From Roseivirga sp. (GTDB lineage Bacteria; Bacteroidota; Bacteroidia; Cytophagales; Cyclobacteriaceae): a DNA stretch of 64,000 nt. The notes under the pieces are model-generated. The model did not search any database. It was not told the origin of the DNA and worked only from the letters and a program-made list of their open reading frames with translations. The translations under genes and the position numbers were made by a program. Positions 16,422 through 24,087 of the stretch are shown here, piece after piece (the stretch's first letter is position 1; every line of letters starts with the position of its first letter). The DNA is taken from assembly GCA_029262895.1 (NCBI GenBank), contig JAJCYM010000067.1, positions 1 through 64,000 of the forward strand. The letters are read 5' to 3'.

Positions 16422-17876
16422 ATGCTTCTCGACCTTTGGCAATCGGTCTCTCCCTACATCTTGCCACTATACTATGTGGTAATTCTATTGGTCGTATTCG
16501 GCCTTTTGTTAGAAAACAGAAACCCTCTTAAAACACACTCTTACGTACTTTTGCTTCTTTTTTTGCCTTTCATTGGTATAATCATTTATCTCTTTTTTGG
16601 ACAGAAATTTCGCAAACGGAAAATTTTTTCTAAAAGACGCCTTATTAATTACGCTTTTGGAAAAGAATATATTGAGCGATATCTGGATAAGGGGGGAAAT
16701 GGTAACAGTCCAAAAGATACGCTACCCCAATCCTTTGTGAAACTGATCAACTTTTTAAGTCAAGACCTTTCACCATTGAGTGCTTCCAATCAGGTTGAAA
16801 TCCTCACAAACGGTGAAGAGAAATTCCCGAAACTCATTGAAAAATTAAAGCTGGCCAAATCACATATCCACTTGGAATATTATATCTATAGTGAAGACGA
16901 TGTGGGGAAGGAGATCAGCGAAATATTGATCCAGAAAGCACTGGCCGGAATAGAAGTTAAGTTGATTGTAGATGGGGTAGGCAGCTTTAAGTTGAAAAAA
17001 GCATTTCTGAGAAAGTTGCGTAAATCAGGGATTGAAGTGCATTCTTTTATGCCTGTCTTATTCCCCCTATTCACCAGTAAAATCAATTATCGCGATCATC
17101 GAAAAATTGTCGTCATTGATGGAGAAATAGGTTTCACTGGAGGAATCAACCTGGACGAACGTTACCTGAACAACGGCAAGCATCATCTGTACTGGCGCGA
17201 TACACACCTAATGATTTCTGGTGAAGGCGTTAAGTCGTTGCAATTCTTATTTCTACTGAATTGGCAATTTGCAAGTGGCGAAGAACTTGAACCTGATAAA
17301 TATTTCCCCGCATCTTCTTTTCAGGGCAACCATCATATGCAAATCAATGCGAGCGGTCCCGATTGGGACTTGGCCAGTATTAAGGACTCGTTTTTCTTAG
17401 CCATCAACTCCGCAAAAGAGAATATTCGCATTGCCACCCCCTACTTTATCCCCAACGAAAGTATTATGAACGCCATTACCGTAGCTTCCAAAAGTGGTGT
17501 TGACGTTGAAATTATGCTCCCCTTCGTTTCTGATTCCTGGATTGTCCAATCGGCTTCCATGTCATTTATCACAAAGCTCTTAAAGAATAACGTGCGTGTG
17601 TTTTTATATAAAAAGGGGTTTCTTCATGCAAAGACCCTGACGATTGACAATGAATTTAGCTCAGTGGGTTCTGCCAATATGGACTATAGAAGTTTTGACC
17701 TCAACCATGAGGTAAACACGTATTTGTACGACAAGAACTTAACCCAACAGCTCAATGCTCAGTTCGACATGGACAGGACGGATTGTGTGGAAATTAATTT
17801 TGAGGAATGGAAAAACAGAAAGGTGAGTCAAAAACTACAGGAATCACTGTGTCGATTACTGGCTCCCCTACTTTGA
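16422..17876 (+). CDS. cls: Cardiolipin synthase
   Basis: The 484-residue protein has two N-terminal membrane helices (YILPLYYVVILLVVFGLLLE and TYVLLLLFLPFIGIIIYLFFG). Two phospholipase D domains follow. The first HKD motif is in INYRDHRKIVVIDGEIGFTGG and the second in FLHAKTLTIDNEFSSVGSANMD. The length and layout are those of bacterial cardiolipin synthase, which condenses two phosphatidylglycerol molecules into cardiolipin plus glycerol at the inner membrane. It is monocistronic. No sign of truncation or missing catalytic residues. Confidence 0.94.
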   Translation: MLLDLWQSVSPYILPLYYVVILLVVFGLLLENRNPLKTHSYVLLLLFLPFIGIIIYLFFGQKFRKRKIFSKRRLINYAFGKEYIERYLDKGGNGNSPKDTLPQSFVKLINFLSQDLSPLSASNQVEILTNGEEKFPKLIEKLKLAKSHIHLEYYIYSEDDVGKEISEILIQKALAGIEVKLIVDGVGSFKLKKAFLRKLRKSGIEVHSFMPVLFPLFTSKINYRDHRKIVVIDGEIGFTGGINLDERYLNNGKHHLYWRDTHLMISGEGVKSLQFLFLLNWQFASGEELEPDKYFPASSFQGNHHMQINASGPDWDLASIKDSFFLAINSAKENIRIATPYFIPNESIMNAITVASKSGVDVEIMLPFVSDSWIVQSASMSFITKLLKNNVRVFLYKKGFLHAKTLTIDNEFSSVGSANMDYRSFDLNHEVNTYLYDKNLTQQLNAQFDMDRTDCVEINFEEWKNRKVSQKLQESLCRLLAPLL

Positions 17877-17963
17877 TAGTATTCTATTCCCAATCCACTG
17901 ATTTGAGAACTAAACAGTAACTTAATCCATTAGTTGAATTGTAAGAACCGTACTTTTATAATT

Positions 17964-19226
17964 GTGGCGCTGGTAAAACTAAAAAGATACATTTTTCTTT
18001 TCCTCTTGCTCGGAGGAGTAGCATGCAAAGATAGTTCAGATGTTGAACTGGATGAGGCACCTTATGTTATTCTCGTTTCATTTGATGGATTCAGGAGCGA
18101 CTATGTGGAGCAATTTAATGCTCCTAATTTTAAAAAATTCATAAGTAAGGGCTCGTCTGCAACAGCCCTCATTTCCTCATTCCCGTCAAAGACATTCCCT
18201 AACCACTATAGCATTGTAACCGGGCTATATCCGGAAAATCATGGACTGGTAGACAATACTTTTTTCGATCCGGGTCGAGGCACCACCTATAGAATTGGGG
18301 ACCGGTCTAAGGTAGAAGATGAGTACTACTATGATGGATTACCCCTTTGGCAACTGGCACAGCAAAATGACATGAAATCAGCTTCTTTTTTCTGGGTGGG
18401 TTCTGAAGCTCCAATCGCTGGAAGCCACCCTGATTACTTTCGAGTTTTTGATTCTAGCGTTCCCAACGAATCAAGAATTGATACCGTTGTCGATTGGTTA
18501 GCCCTTCCTAAAGCTGAGAGACCTCAATTTATCACATTATATTTTTCTTTGGTTGATAGCGAGGGCCATGCAACAGGGCCGGATTCTGAAGAGACTAAAC
18601 AGACTGTTTTGGAGGCAGATCGTTTACTCGGGGTGTTGATGAGTAAAGTTGAAGAATCTCCTCTTAATATCAACGTCATTCTCACTTCTGACCACGGCAT
18701 GTATAAAATGCAAAACGGCCCGGACACCTTTATCTATAATGAGGAGATTTTTGCAGGCCTTGATATGACCGATGCCCGAGTTGTGTCTAACGGAACACAC
18801 ATTCATCTATTCATAGATAACCCTGGTTTGGCTCATGACTTATTTGATATTGTAAAAGCTCGTGAAAATAGATTCAGCATCTATAGAAAGGAAGAAACTC
18901 CCGAAGTCTGGCACTATCGGAACAGTGATCGTATCGGGGATTTTATCTTGATGGCCGAGCCTGGCCACAAGTTTACCACCCGGCCACGAAGTGCCGGCAA
19001 TCCCGAGACCAGATCCGTTTGGGGCGATCATGGCTTTGATCCTTATAATACTCCTGAAATGCTTGGTATTTTCTATGCTCAGGGCCCAAATATCAAACAA
19101 GGGGCAACCGTTCCGGCTTTTGAAAACATTCACATTTACCCTTTCATTGCCAATCTTCTGGGTATTCAGAACTTACCTCCTATAGATGGAACTTCATCAG
19201 TTCTTGAGTCGATTCTTAGCAACTAG
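17964..19226 (+). CDS. Nucleotide pyrophosphatase/phosphodiesterase-like lipoprotein
   Basis: The protein (about 420 residues) has a lipoprotein-type signal (YIFLFLLLGGVAC), followed by an alkaline phosphatase-superfamily domain of the ectonucleotide pyrophosphatase (NPP) type. VILVSFDGFRSDY supplies an Asp metal ligand, and SSFPSKTFPNHYSIVTGLYPENHG holds the nucleophilic Thr. The later TLYFSLVDSEGHATGPDS and TSDHGMY carry further metal ligands. The start is uncertain: GTG 17964 gives the neatest signal peptide, TTG 17934 adds ten residues. Such enzymes hydrolyse nucleotides or phosphodiesters outside the inner membrane, for example to scavenge phosphate. Confidence 0.88.
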   Translation: MALVKLKRYIFLFLLLGGVACKDSSDVELDEAPYVILVSFDGFRSDYVEQFNAPNFKKFISKGSSATALISSFPSKTFPNHYSIVTGLYPENHGLVDNTFFDPGRGTTYRIGDRSKVEDEYYYDGLPLWQLAQQNDMKSASFFWVGSEAPIAGSHPDYFRVFDSSVPNESRIDTVVDWLALPKAERPQFITLYFSLVDSEGHATGPDSEETKQTVLEADRLLGVLMSKVEESPLNINVILTSDHGMYKMQNGPDTFIYNEEIFAGLDMTDARVVSNGTHIHLFIDNPGLAHDLFDIVKARENRFSIYRKEETPEVWHYRNSDRIGDFILMAEPGHKFTTRPRSAGNPETRSVWGDHGFDPYNTPEMLGIFYAQGPNIKQGATVPAFENIHIYPFIANLLGIQNLPPIDGTSSVLESILSN

Positions 19227-19240
19227 AATTCGTCTGTTAT

Positions 19241-19260
19241 AATTCTTTGCACAAAGAATT
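19241..19260. repeat. Perfect 20-bp palindrome after the phosphodiesterase gene
   Basis: AATTCTTTGCACAAAGAATT is a perfect inverted repeat 15 bases past the stop. There is no T-tract, so it is not a clear terminator. It could mark the mRNA end or a protein-binding site. Confidence 0.5.
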
Positions 19261-19482
19261 TGCTTCGACTTACATCTTCGAAAATATGGTGAACGGTCAG
19301 AATCAAATGTTCAATTATTCTATATTTACTCGACCTTGGAGTGATTGGTTGGTGTCAATCGTTATTAACAAAAGGTAAGCACCAAAAGTGATATCCAATG
19401 GTCATTTAATTGAAGTGTTTTGTGCTGTTCTAATTTGAAGGCAGCCAGACTTGCCTCAATTTCTTAACTGAATACCTCACCT

Positions 19483-20607
19483 ATGAAAATACAACAACTC
19501 AGTTTTCAAAACGAGATGTGGGATTCCACTGTCCAACCTACAAATGACATCAACCCCAATATTGTACTAAGCTTCGGAAATAAAGAATTATTAAGCCACA
19601 GAAATACGTTTGGGCATTTGAAGACCACCTTTCCAGAAGCCAGTATAATCACTTGTTCCACTGCCGGGGAAATTAATAACAATGCGATTCTAGATAACTC
19701 AATCATTGCTACTGCGATAGAATTGGAACACACTAAAATCTCAACGATCAAGGTCAACATAAATGACTTTGAAAACAGTCTTCAAGCTGGCAAGGGTCTT
19801 ATTGACAAGCTCAAGGTTTCAGATCTAAGCTTTGTATTCATACTTTCTGATGGACAATTGGTCAATGGTAGTGATCTTGTTACAGGAGTCAACACTGCAC
19901 TTAACAATGAAGTGCCAGTGGCTGGCGGGTTGGCAGGAGATGGAGCCAATTTCCAAAACACCATTTTGGGACTCGATGATGACTTTTCGGAAGGCAACAT
20001 TGTTGCTATCGGTTTTTATGGCGATCGTCTAAAAATAGGTTATGGCTCAAAAGGTGGATGGGGTCAATTTGGTCCAAAGCGCATGATTACCAAATCTGAT
20101 AAAAACGTACTCTACGAAATAGATGGTGAAAATGCCCTACAACTATACAAAAGATATTTGGGAGAATACGCAGAACAACTGCCCGGCTCGGCACTCCTGT
20201 TTCCATTAGCCATCGAAATTGATGAGAAAGAGGTGGTACGCACAATTTTGAGTATTGATCAGGAAAACTCCACAATGACCTTTGCAGGCAATTTACCAGA
20301 AGGGTCTATGGCCAGACTGATGAAAGCTAACCTTGACAACTTAGTGCACGCAGCTTCCGATGCAGCCGAGATGAGTAAAATGGAAAACGAAGGTGATCAG
20401 CTATCTATCCTCATTAGCTGCGTTGGTAGAAAATTAATTTTCGGAAACAGAATAGAAGAGGAGTTTGATGCCGTACGCGAATCGCTTGGCGACAAATCAA
20501 TAATTGCAGGTTTCTATTCTTATGGTGAAATATCTCCAAATTCAGATTTCCTTAAATGCCAACTGCACAATCAAACCATGACCATCACCACATTAAGCGA
20601 AGTTTAG
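19483..20607 (+). CDS. FIST domain sensor protein
   Basis: The 374-residue protein has the FIST_N pattern (ASIITCSTAGEINNNAILDNSIIATAIELEHTKI, then DLSFVFILSDGQLVNGSDLVTGVNTALNNEVPVAGGLAGDGANFQNT). A FIST_C domain follows (ARLMKANLDNLVHAASDAAEMS, then LISCVGRKLIFGNRIEEE). FIST domains are proposed small-ligand sensors, possibly for amino acids, usually coupled to signal transduction. The gene starts at ATG 19483 and ends 3 bases before a hybrid histidine kinase, so the two very probably form a sensor-kinase pair in one operon. It has no signal peptide, so sensing is cytoplasmic. Confidence 0.92.
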   Translation: MKIQQLSFQNEMWDSTVQPTNDINPNIVLSFGNKELLSHRNTFGHLKTTFPEASIITCSTAGEINNNAILDNSIIATAIELEHTKISTIKVNINDFENSLQAGKGLIDKLKVSDLSFVFILSDGQLVNGSDLVTGVNTALNNEVPVAGGLAGDGANFQNTILGLDDDFSEGNIVAIGFYGDRLKIGYGSKGGWGQFGPKRMITKSDKNVLYEIDGENALQLYKRYLGEYAEQLPGSALLFPLAIEIDEKEVVRTILSIDQENSTMTFAGNLPEGSMARLMKANLDNLVHAASDAAEMSKMENEGDQLSILISCVGRKLIFGNRIEEEFDAVRESLGDKSIIAGFYSYGEISPNSDFLKCQLHNQTMTITTLSEV

Positions 20608-20610
20608 GGA

Positions 20611-22134
20611 ATGGAATTGCACAAACTTCTCCAACGGCAGGTTAAAAAATTTCTTGGTTCAAAAGATTGGGGATCTGATGAACAAATGGTGAAATTCCTC
20701 CAGGCAGTAGGTGAATCCTATAAAAATTATGAGAGTGATCAGGCGCTTTCTGAACGCGCATTCAATCTGGCAGATGCGGAGTACTATGAAATCACTCAAA
20801 AATTATTTGATCAGAAAAAACTTAGAGATAAGAGTATTGACAACCTTTTAAAAACCATTCAACAACTGGAAGAGGGGTCTGGAAATGAATGGATACAAGA
20901 TTCAAGCGATATTCTTAATATCACCGAGTATTTGGATAGGCAGGTCAAACAAAGAAAAGCCGCAGAAAAGAAGTTAAAAAAGGCTATTAAAATTTCTGAA
21001 TCAGCAGCAAAAGCTAAAACAGAATTTCTATCTACCATGAGTCACGAAATTCGCTCTCCGTTGAATGTGATTATTGGTACCACCCATGTACTTAAACTTG
21101 AAGACCACCTTGAGACTCAGGAAGAAAACCTTGAAGTACTGGACATTGCTTCTAAAAGCCTGATGCTCCTTATCAACGACATTCTTGACTATAATAAAAT
21201 TGAGGCGGGTAAGCTGGAGATTGAATCCATGTCCATGGACATCAAAGAACTTATTGCCGATATCAAAAAAGCCAATAGTGCCAATGCCGAAGAGAAAGGA
21301 AACCGTTTGACAGCACTCATTGACTCTGATATTCCTGATTATTTGATGGGAGACAGTGTTAGAATAGGGCAGGTAATTACTAACCTTGTCAGCAATGCCG
21401 TAAAATTCACAGACCATGGCTCTATACAAATAATGCTGTCTCTTCTGAAAAAAGAAGGCGACCAATGTACAATTCGTGTAGAGGTAACCGATACGGGCAT
21501 TGGCATAGCAAAAGAGAGTCAGGAAAAAATATTGGAAGAATTTACGCAAGCCGGCAGTAGTGTTACGCGCAAGTTTGGAGGAACTGGATTGGGTTTGGCT
21601 ATTTCCAAAAAGCTGCTCCAGCTTATGAACAGCACCGTTCAAATTGACTCTACCCCTGGTAAGGGCTCCAATTTCTTTTTTGATCTTACTGTCAAAGAAG
21701 GTGAGCCATTCCAAAAATCCACCGGTCGGGATTCTGAGGCCAGAGACTTGGACGGGGCCCGTATTTTGGCAGTAGATGACTTAAAAACCAACCTCGTATT
21801 ACTCAAAAAAATTCTTGGGGAGTGGAATGTTGATTTGGATACCTGCAGTGATGGAGAGGAGGCCATTGATAAGGTTCGTAGGAACGAGTATGACCTCATA
21901 TTAATGGATGTACAGATGCCCGTTATGGATGGCAAGGAGGCCACCATTCAAATTAGAAAGTTCAATAAGGACATCCCTGTAATTGCCTTTTCAGCGCTTT
22001 ATGATGAAAATTTCAGAAAAGACCTGCTTGATGCCGGAATGAACGATTTTATAGCCAAGCCATTCAACCCCGATGAAATGTATCTTAAACTGAAACGGTT
22101 TTTGCAAAAGTTCAGAAACCAGTCGCCCGGTTAA
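20611..22134 (+). CDS. Hybrid histidine kinase
   Basis: The 507-residue protein lacks membrane helices. Residues 1-130 are mainly helical (coiled-coil-like KAAEKKLKKAIKISESAAKAK). Then come a HisKA domain with STMSHEIRSPLNVIIG (His145), an HATPase domain with QVITNLVSNAVKF and DTGIGIAKE, and GGTGLGLAISKKLL. A receiver domain with LILMDVQMPVMDG (Asp433) closes it. As a soluble cytoplasmic kinase paired with a FIST protein, it probably receives the signal from the neighbouring sensor and passes phosphate on to an unlinked phosphotransfer protein. No separate regulator or HPt protein is beside it. Confidence 0.94.
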   Translation: MELHKLLQRQVKKFLGSKDWGSDEQMVKFLQAVGESYKNYESDQALSERAFNLADAEYYEITQKLFDQKKLRDKSIDNLLKTIQQLEEGSGNEWIQDSSDILNITEYLDRQVKQRKAAEKKLKKAIKISESAAKAKTEFLSTMSHEIRSPLNVIIGTTHVLKLEDHLETQEENLEVLDIASKSLMLLINDILDYNKIEAGKLEIESMSMDIKELIADIKKANSANAEEKGNRLTALIDSDIPDYLMGDSVRIGQVITNLVSNAVKFTDHGSIQIMLSLLKKEGDQCTIRVEVTDTGIGIAKESQEKILEEFTQAGSSVTRKFGGTGLGLAISKKLLQLMNSTVQIDSTPGKGSNFFFDLTVKEGEPFQKSTGRDSEARDLDGARILAVDDLKTNLVLLKKILGEWNVDLDTCSDGEEAIDKVRRNEYDLILMDVQMPVMDGKEATIQIRKFNKDIPVIAFSALYDENFRKDLLDAGMNDFIAKPFNPDEMYLKLKRFLQKFRNQSPG

Positions 22135-22216
22135 GCTTGTTAACTGTCTATTGTCATCCAAGGAAGTAAAACACTTTATCCAGACTAAAACTACCCCATA
22201 ATCTGATTTATGTCAT

Positions 22217-22247
22217 TTTCCGTAAGTCATCTTTCTGTGTATGTTTG
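22217..22247 (+). promoter_or_regulatory. Putative promoter of the Rieske oxygenase
   Basis: TATGTTTG (22240-22247) fits TAnnTTTG, with TTTC (22217-22220) exactly 19 bases upstream, one base off the usual TTTG. The start codon follows 18 bases after the -7 element. Confidence 0.5.
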
Positions 22248-22265
22248 TGCTGAAGAATTTGGGGC

Positions 22266-23318
22266 ATGAGTCTAGCAAAATCAAAAAATCTTAGAAACAT
22301 TTGGTATGTAGCCTGTCACAGTGCATTGCTGGAAAAGGGTAAAACTATTGAAAAGGAGATTGACAGTGAGAAGGTTTTGCTTGGAAGAGATGAGGACGGG
22401 AAGGTATTTGCCCTTAAGAATCAATGCCCCCATCGTGGTATTCCCTTAACCTATGGCAATTTTGATGGCTGTGAAATAGAGTGCTGCTATCATGGCTGGC
22501 GGTTTAAAACTGATGGCACCTGCACCAAAATTCCTGCCCTTCCGCCTGACTCAAAACTAGATGTTTCGAAAGTAAGAGCACACTACTATCCTTGCCGTGA
22601 GGTCTATGGCATTGTGCTGATTTACATGCCTAGAGATATGCGCAAGCCGGAGGAGATGGATGAGTCACTTTTCCCGAAATTTCCAATGCCGGAAGGAGCT
22701 AAGTTTGACTTTGTCACTGCTGGATATATGGATTGTAGCCTCGACCATTCAGTCATCGGACTAATTGATCCGGCCCATGTACCTTTTGTACATCAGGCCT
22801 GGTTTTTTAGAAAAAAGAATAACCTTAAGCTCAAAACAAAGAAGTTTGCGCCATCGCATTTGGGTTTTAGCATGGTGCGTCATGAGCCTTCAAAAAATTC
22901 AGCCGCCTACAAACTTTTGAAAAAAGAGCAGACTACCGAGATCAGTTTTCAGATTCCGGGTATCCGTATTGAACACATTAAAGTGGGCGAAGATGATATC
23001 CTGGTTGTGACCACCCTGACACCTGTAAATGAAGACAAAACAGAGCTGATCCAGTTTATTTATACTAATATTAAATGGATTAAAGTCTTTAAACCCATCT
23101 TCTATCGTTTCGCGAAAACGTTTATTCAGCAGGATATTGACGTATTTAAGAAACTAAAAGAAGGGCTATTAAATCAACCACCACTTATGCTGATGGGCGA
23201 CCCTGATAAACAGGCCAAGTGGTATAACGCCATTCGCACACGCTACGAAAAGTGCCAGGAGGAGAAAACGCCTTTTGAAAACCCGATCAAAGAGGAGACT
23301 TTGCAGTGGCAGACTTAG
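22266..23318 (+). CDS. Rieske oxygenase, aromatic-ring-hydroxylating type
   Basis: The 350-residue protein has an N-terminal Rieske domain with CPHRGIP and ECCYHGWRF (the two Cys and two His that bind the 2Fe-2S cluster). The catalytic domain has DHSVIGLIDPAHVPFVHQAWFF, where Asp and His residues bind the mononuclear iron. The layout is that of vanillate demethylase/pheophorbide a oxygenase-like enzymes, which need an external reductase. No reductase gene is adjacent. The natural substrate is unknown; demethylation or hydroxylation of an aromatic or macrocyclic compound is likely. It ends in a short tandem repeat. Confidence 0.92.
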   Translation: MSLAKSKNLRNIWYVACHSALLEKGKTIEKEIDSEKVLLGRDEDGKVFALKNQCPHRGIPLTYGNFDGCEIECCYHGWRFKTDGTCTKIPALPPDSKLDVSKVRAHYYPCREVYGIVLIYMPRDMRKPEEMDESLFPKFPMPEGAKFDFVTAGYMDCSLDHSVIGLIDPAHVPFVHQAWFFRKKNNLKLKTKKFAPSHLGFSMVRHEPSKNSAAYKLLKKEQTTEISFQIPGIRIEHIKVGEDDILVVTTLTPVNEDKTELIQFIYTNIKWIKVFKPIFYRFAKTFIQQDIDVFKKLKEGLLNQPPLMLMGDPDKQAKWYNAIRTRYEKCQEEKTPFENPIKEETLQWQT

Positions 23319-23357
23319 ATTAGGTGATTAGGTGATTAGGTGATTAGGTGATTAGGT
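23318..23357. repeat. Five tandem copies of an 8-bp unit (GATTAGGT)
   Basis: The unit GATTAGGT is repeated five times without change, starting at the last base of the Rieske gene's TAG stop codon. It is a simple tandem array and copy number is likely variable. Confidence 0.85.
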
Positions 23358-23496
23358 GAAAAAATATTCATTCAGCCAATTTCAAAAACCAATTGTCAAC
23401 AGAATTTGCCGCCTTAGTTTGTGTCCCCACAAACTAACTCGATATAAATCTTATAAGAGAAAAATGTTCGTGAAGACACGAAAATTGATCCAAACG

Positions 23497-23859
23497 TCAC
23501 TCAGACGGTAGATTGTTAAACTCCTCTTTGACCTTCTTCGGCAAAGACTCCACAATCAAATTATAGGAGATGTCAATAAGCTCTTTGAAAAGTTTTTCAC
23601 CTACAGAGCCATCAGCCATTACAGAATTCCAATGCGTTTTGTTCATATGCCAGCCGGGTTTGATACCTGGTTCTGTTTCGCGTAATTCCGCGGCATACTC
23701 AGGGTCACATTTCAGATTAACAAACTCGTAGTCATCAATGCTGGTGATGGCAAATATCTTATTCATTACCTTAAGCACTAAGGTATCAGGCCCAAAGGGG
23801 GTTCCTTCAGTCACTCCCTTTTTTGCCATACAATACTCTCGCAATTCATCAAGGTACAT
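23497..23859 (-). CDS. MmcQ/YjbR family protein
   Basis: The 120-residue protein matches the MmcQ/YjbR fold: LREYCMAKKGVTEGTPFGPDTLVLKVMNKIFAITSIDD near the start, then VNLKCDPEYAAELRETEPGIKPGWHMNKTHWNSVMADGSVGEKLFKELIDISYNLI. These small proteins have a double-wing DNA-binding-like fold and unknown physiological roles. It lies 10 bases after the stop of a 70-residue membrane gene and is on the same strand as ispG, so it may be co-transcribed with it. Confidence 0.9.
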   Translation of the reverse strand: MYLDELREYCMAKKGVTEGTPFGPDTLVLKVMNKIFAITSIDDYEFVNLKCDPEYAAELRETEPGIKPGWHMNKTHWNSVMADGSVGEKLFKELIDISYNLIVESLPKKVKEEFNNLPSE

Positions 23860-23869
23860 GGTATAGGCT

Positions 23870-24082
23870 TTAAGCTCTTGAGACTAACCTGACGATCATA
23901 ACGGTCAGCGCAATCAAAAACATAATGATCGAAATCTTGTTGATCCCATGCATGACCTTAATATTGAAATTCTTAGGCCGGCTCGGGTCCTTCTTTCTGA
24001 AGTAATAGCCAAATACTTCACTGAAGTCGAAGTACTCCTTGGCCTTCATTTTTTCTTCTTTTGGTTTGTTTTCTTCAGTCAT
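23870..24082 (-). CDS. Small membrane protein, DUF6728-like
   Basis: The 70-residue protein has a charged N-terminal half (KPKEEKMKAKEYFDFSEVFGYYFRKKDPSRPKNFNIKVMHGINKIS) and a single C-terminal helix (IIMFLIALTVMIVRLV). FGYYFRKKDPSRPKNFN is a distinctive stretch I associate with DUF6728, a small family in Bacteroidota. It probably sits in the inner membrane with the N-terminus inside. It lies 5 bases downstream of ispG, so it likely shares that transcript. The function is unknown. Confidence 0.65.
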   Translation of the reverse strand: MTEENKPKEEKMKAKEYFDFSEVFGYYFRKKDPSRPKNFNIKVMHGINKISIIMFLIALTVMIVRLVSRA

Positions 24083-24087
24083 AGCTT

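Noticed and set aside
21028-21714. Minus-strand ORF of 228 codons within the hybrid kinase
   Set aside because: It is antisense to the HisKA and HATPase domains and shows no domain features; a shadow of codon use.
23318-23357. Tandem repeats considered as a CRISPR remnant
   Set aside because: The units are 8 bp with no spacers and no cas genes are present.
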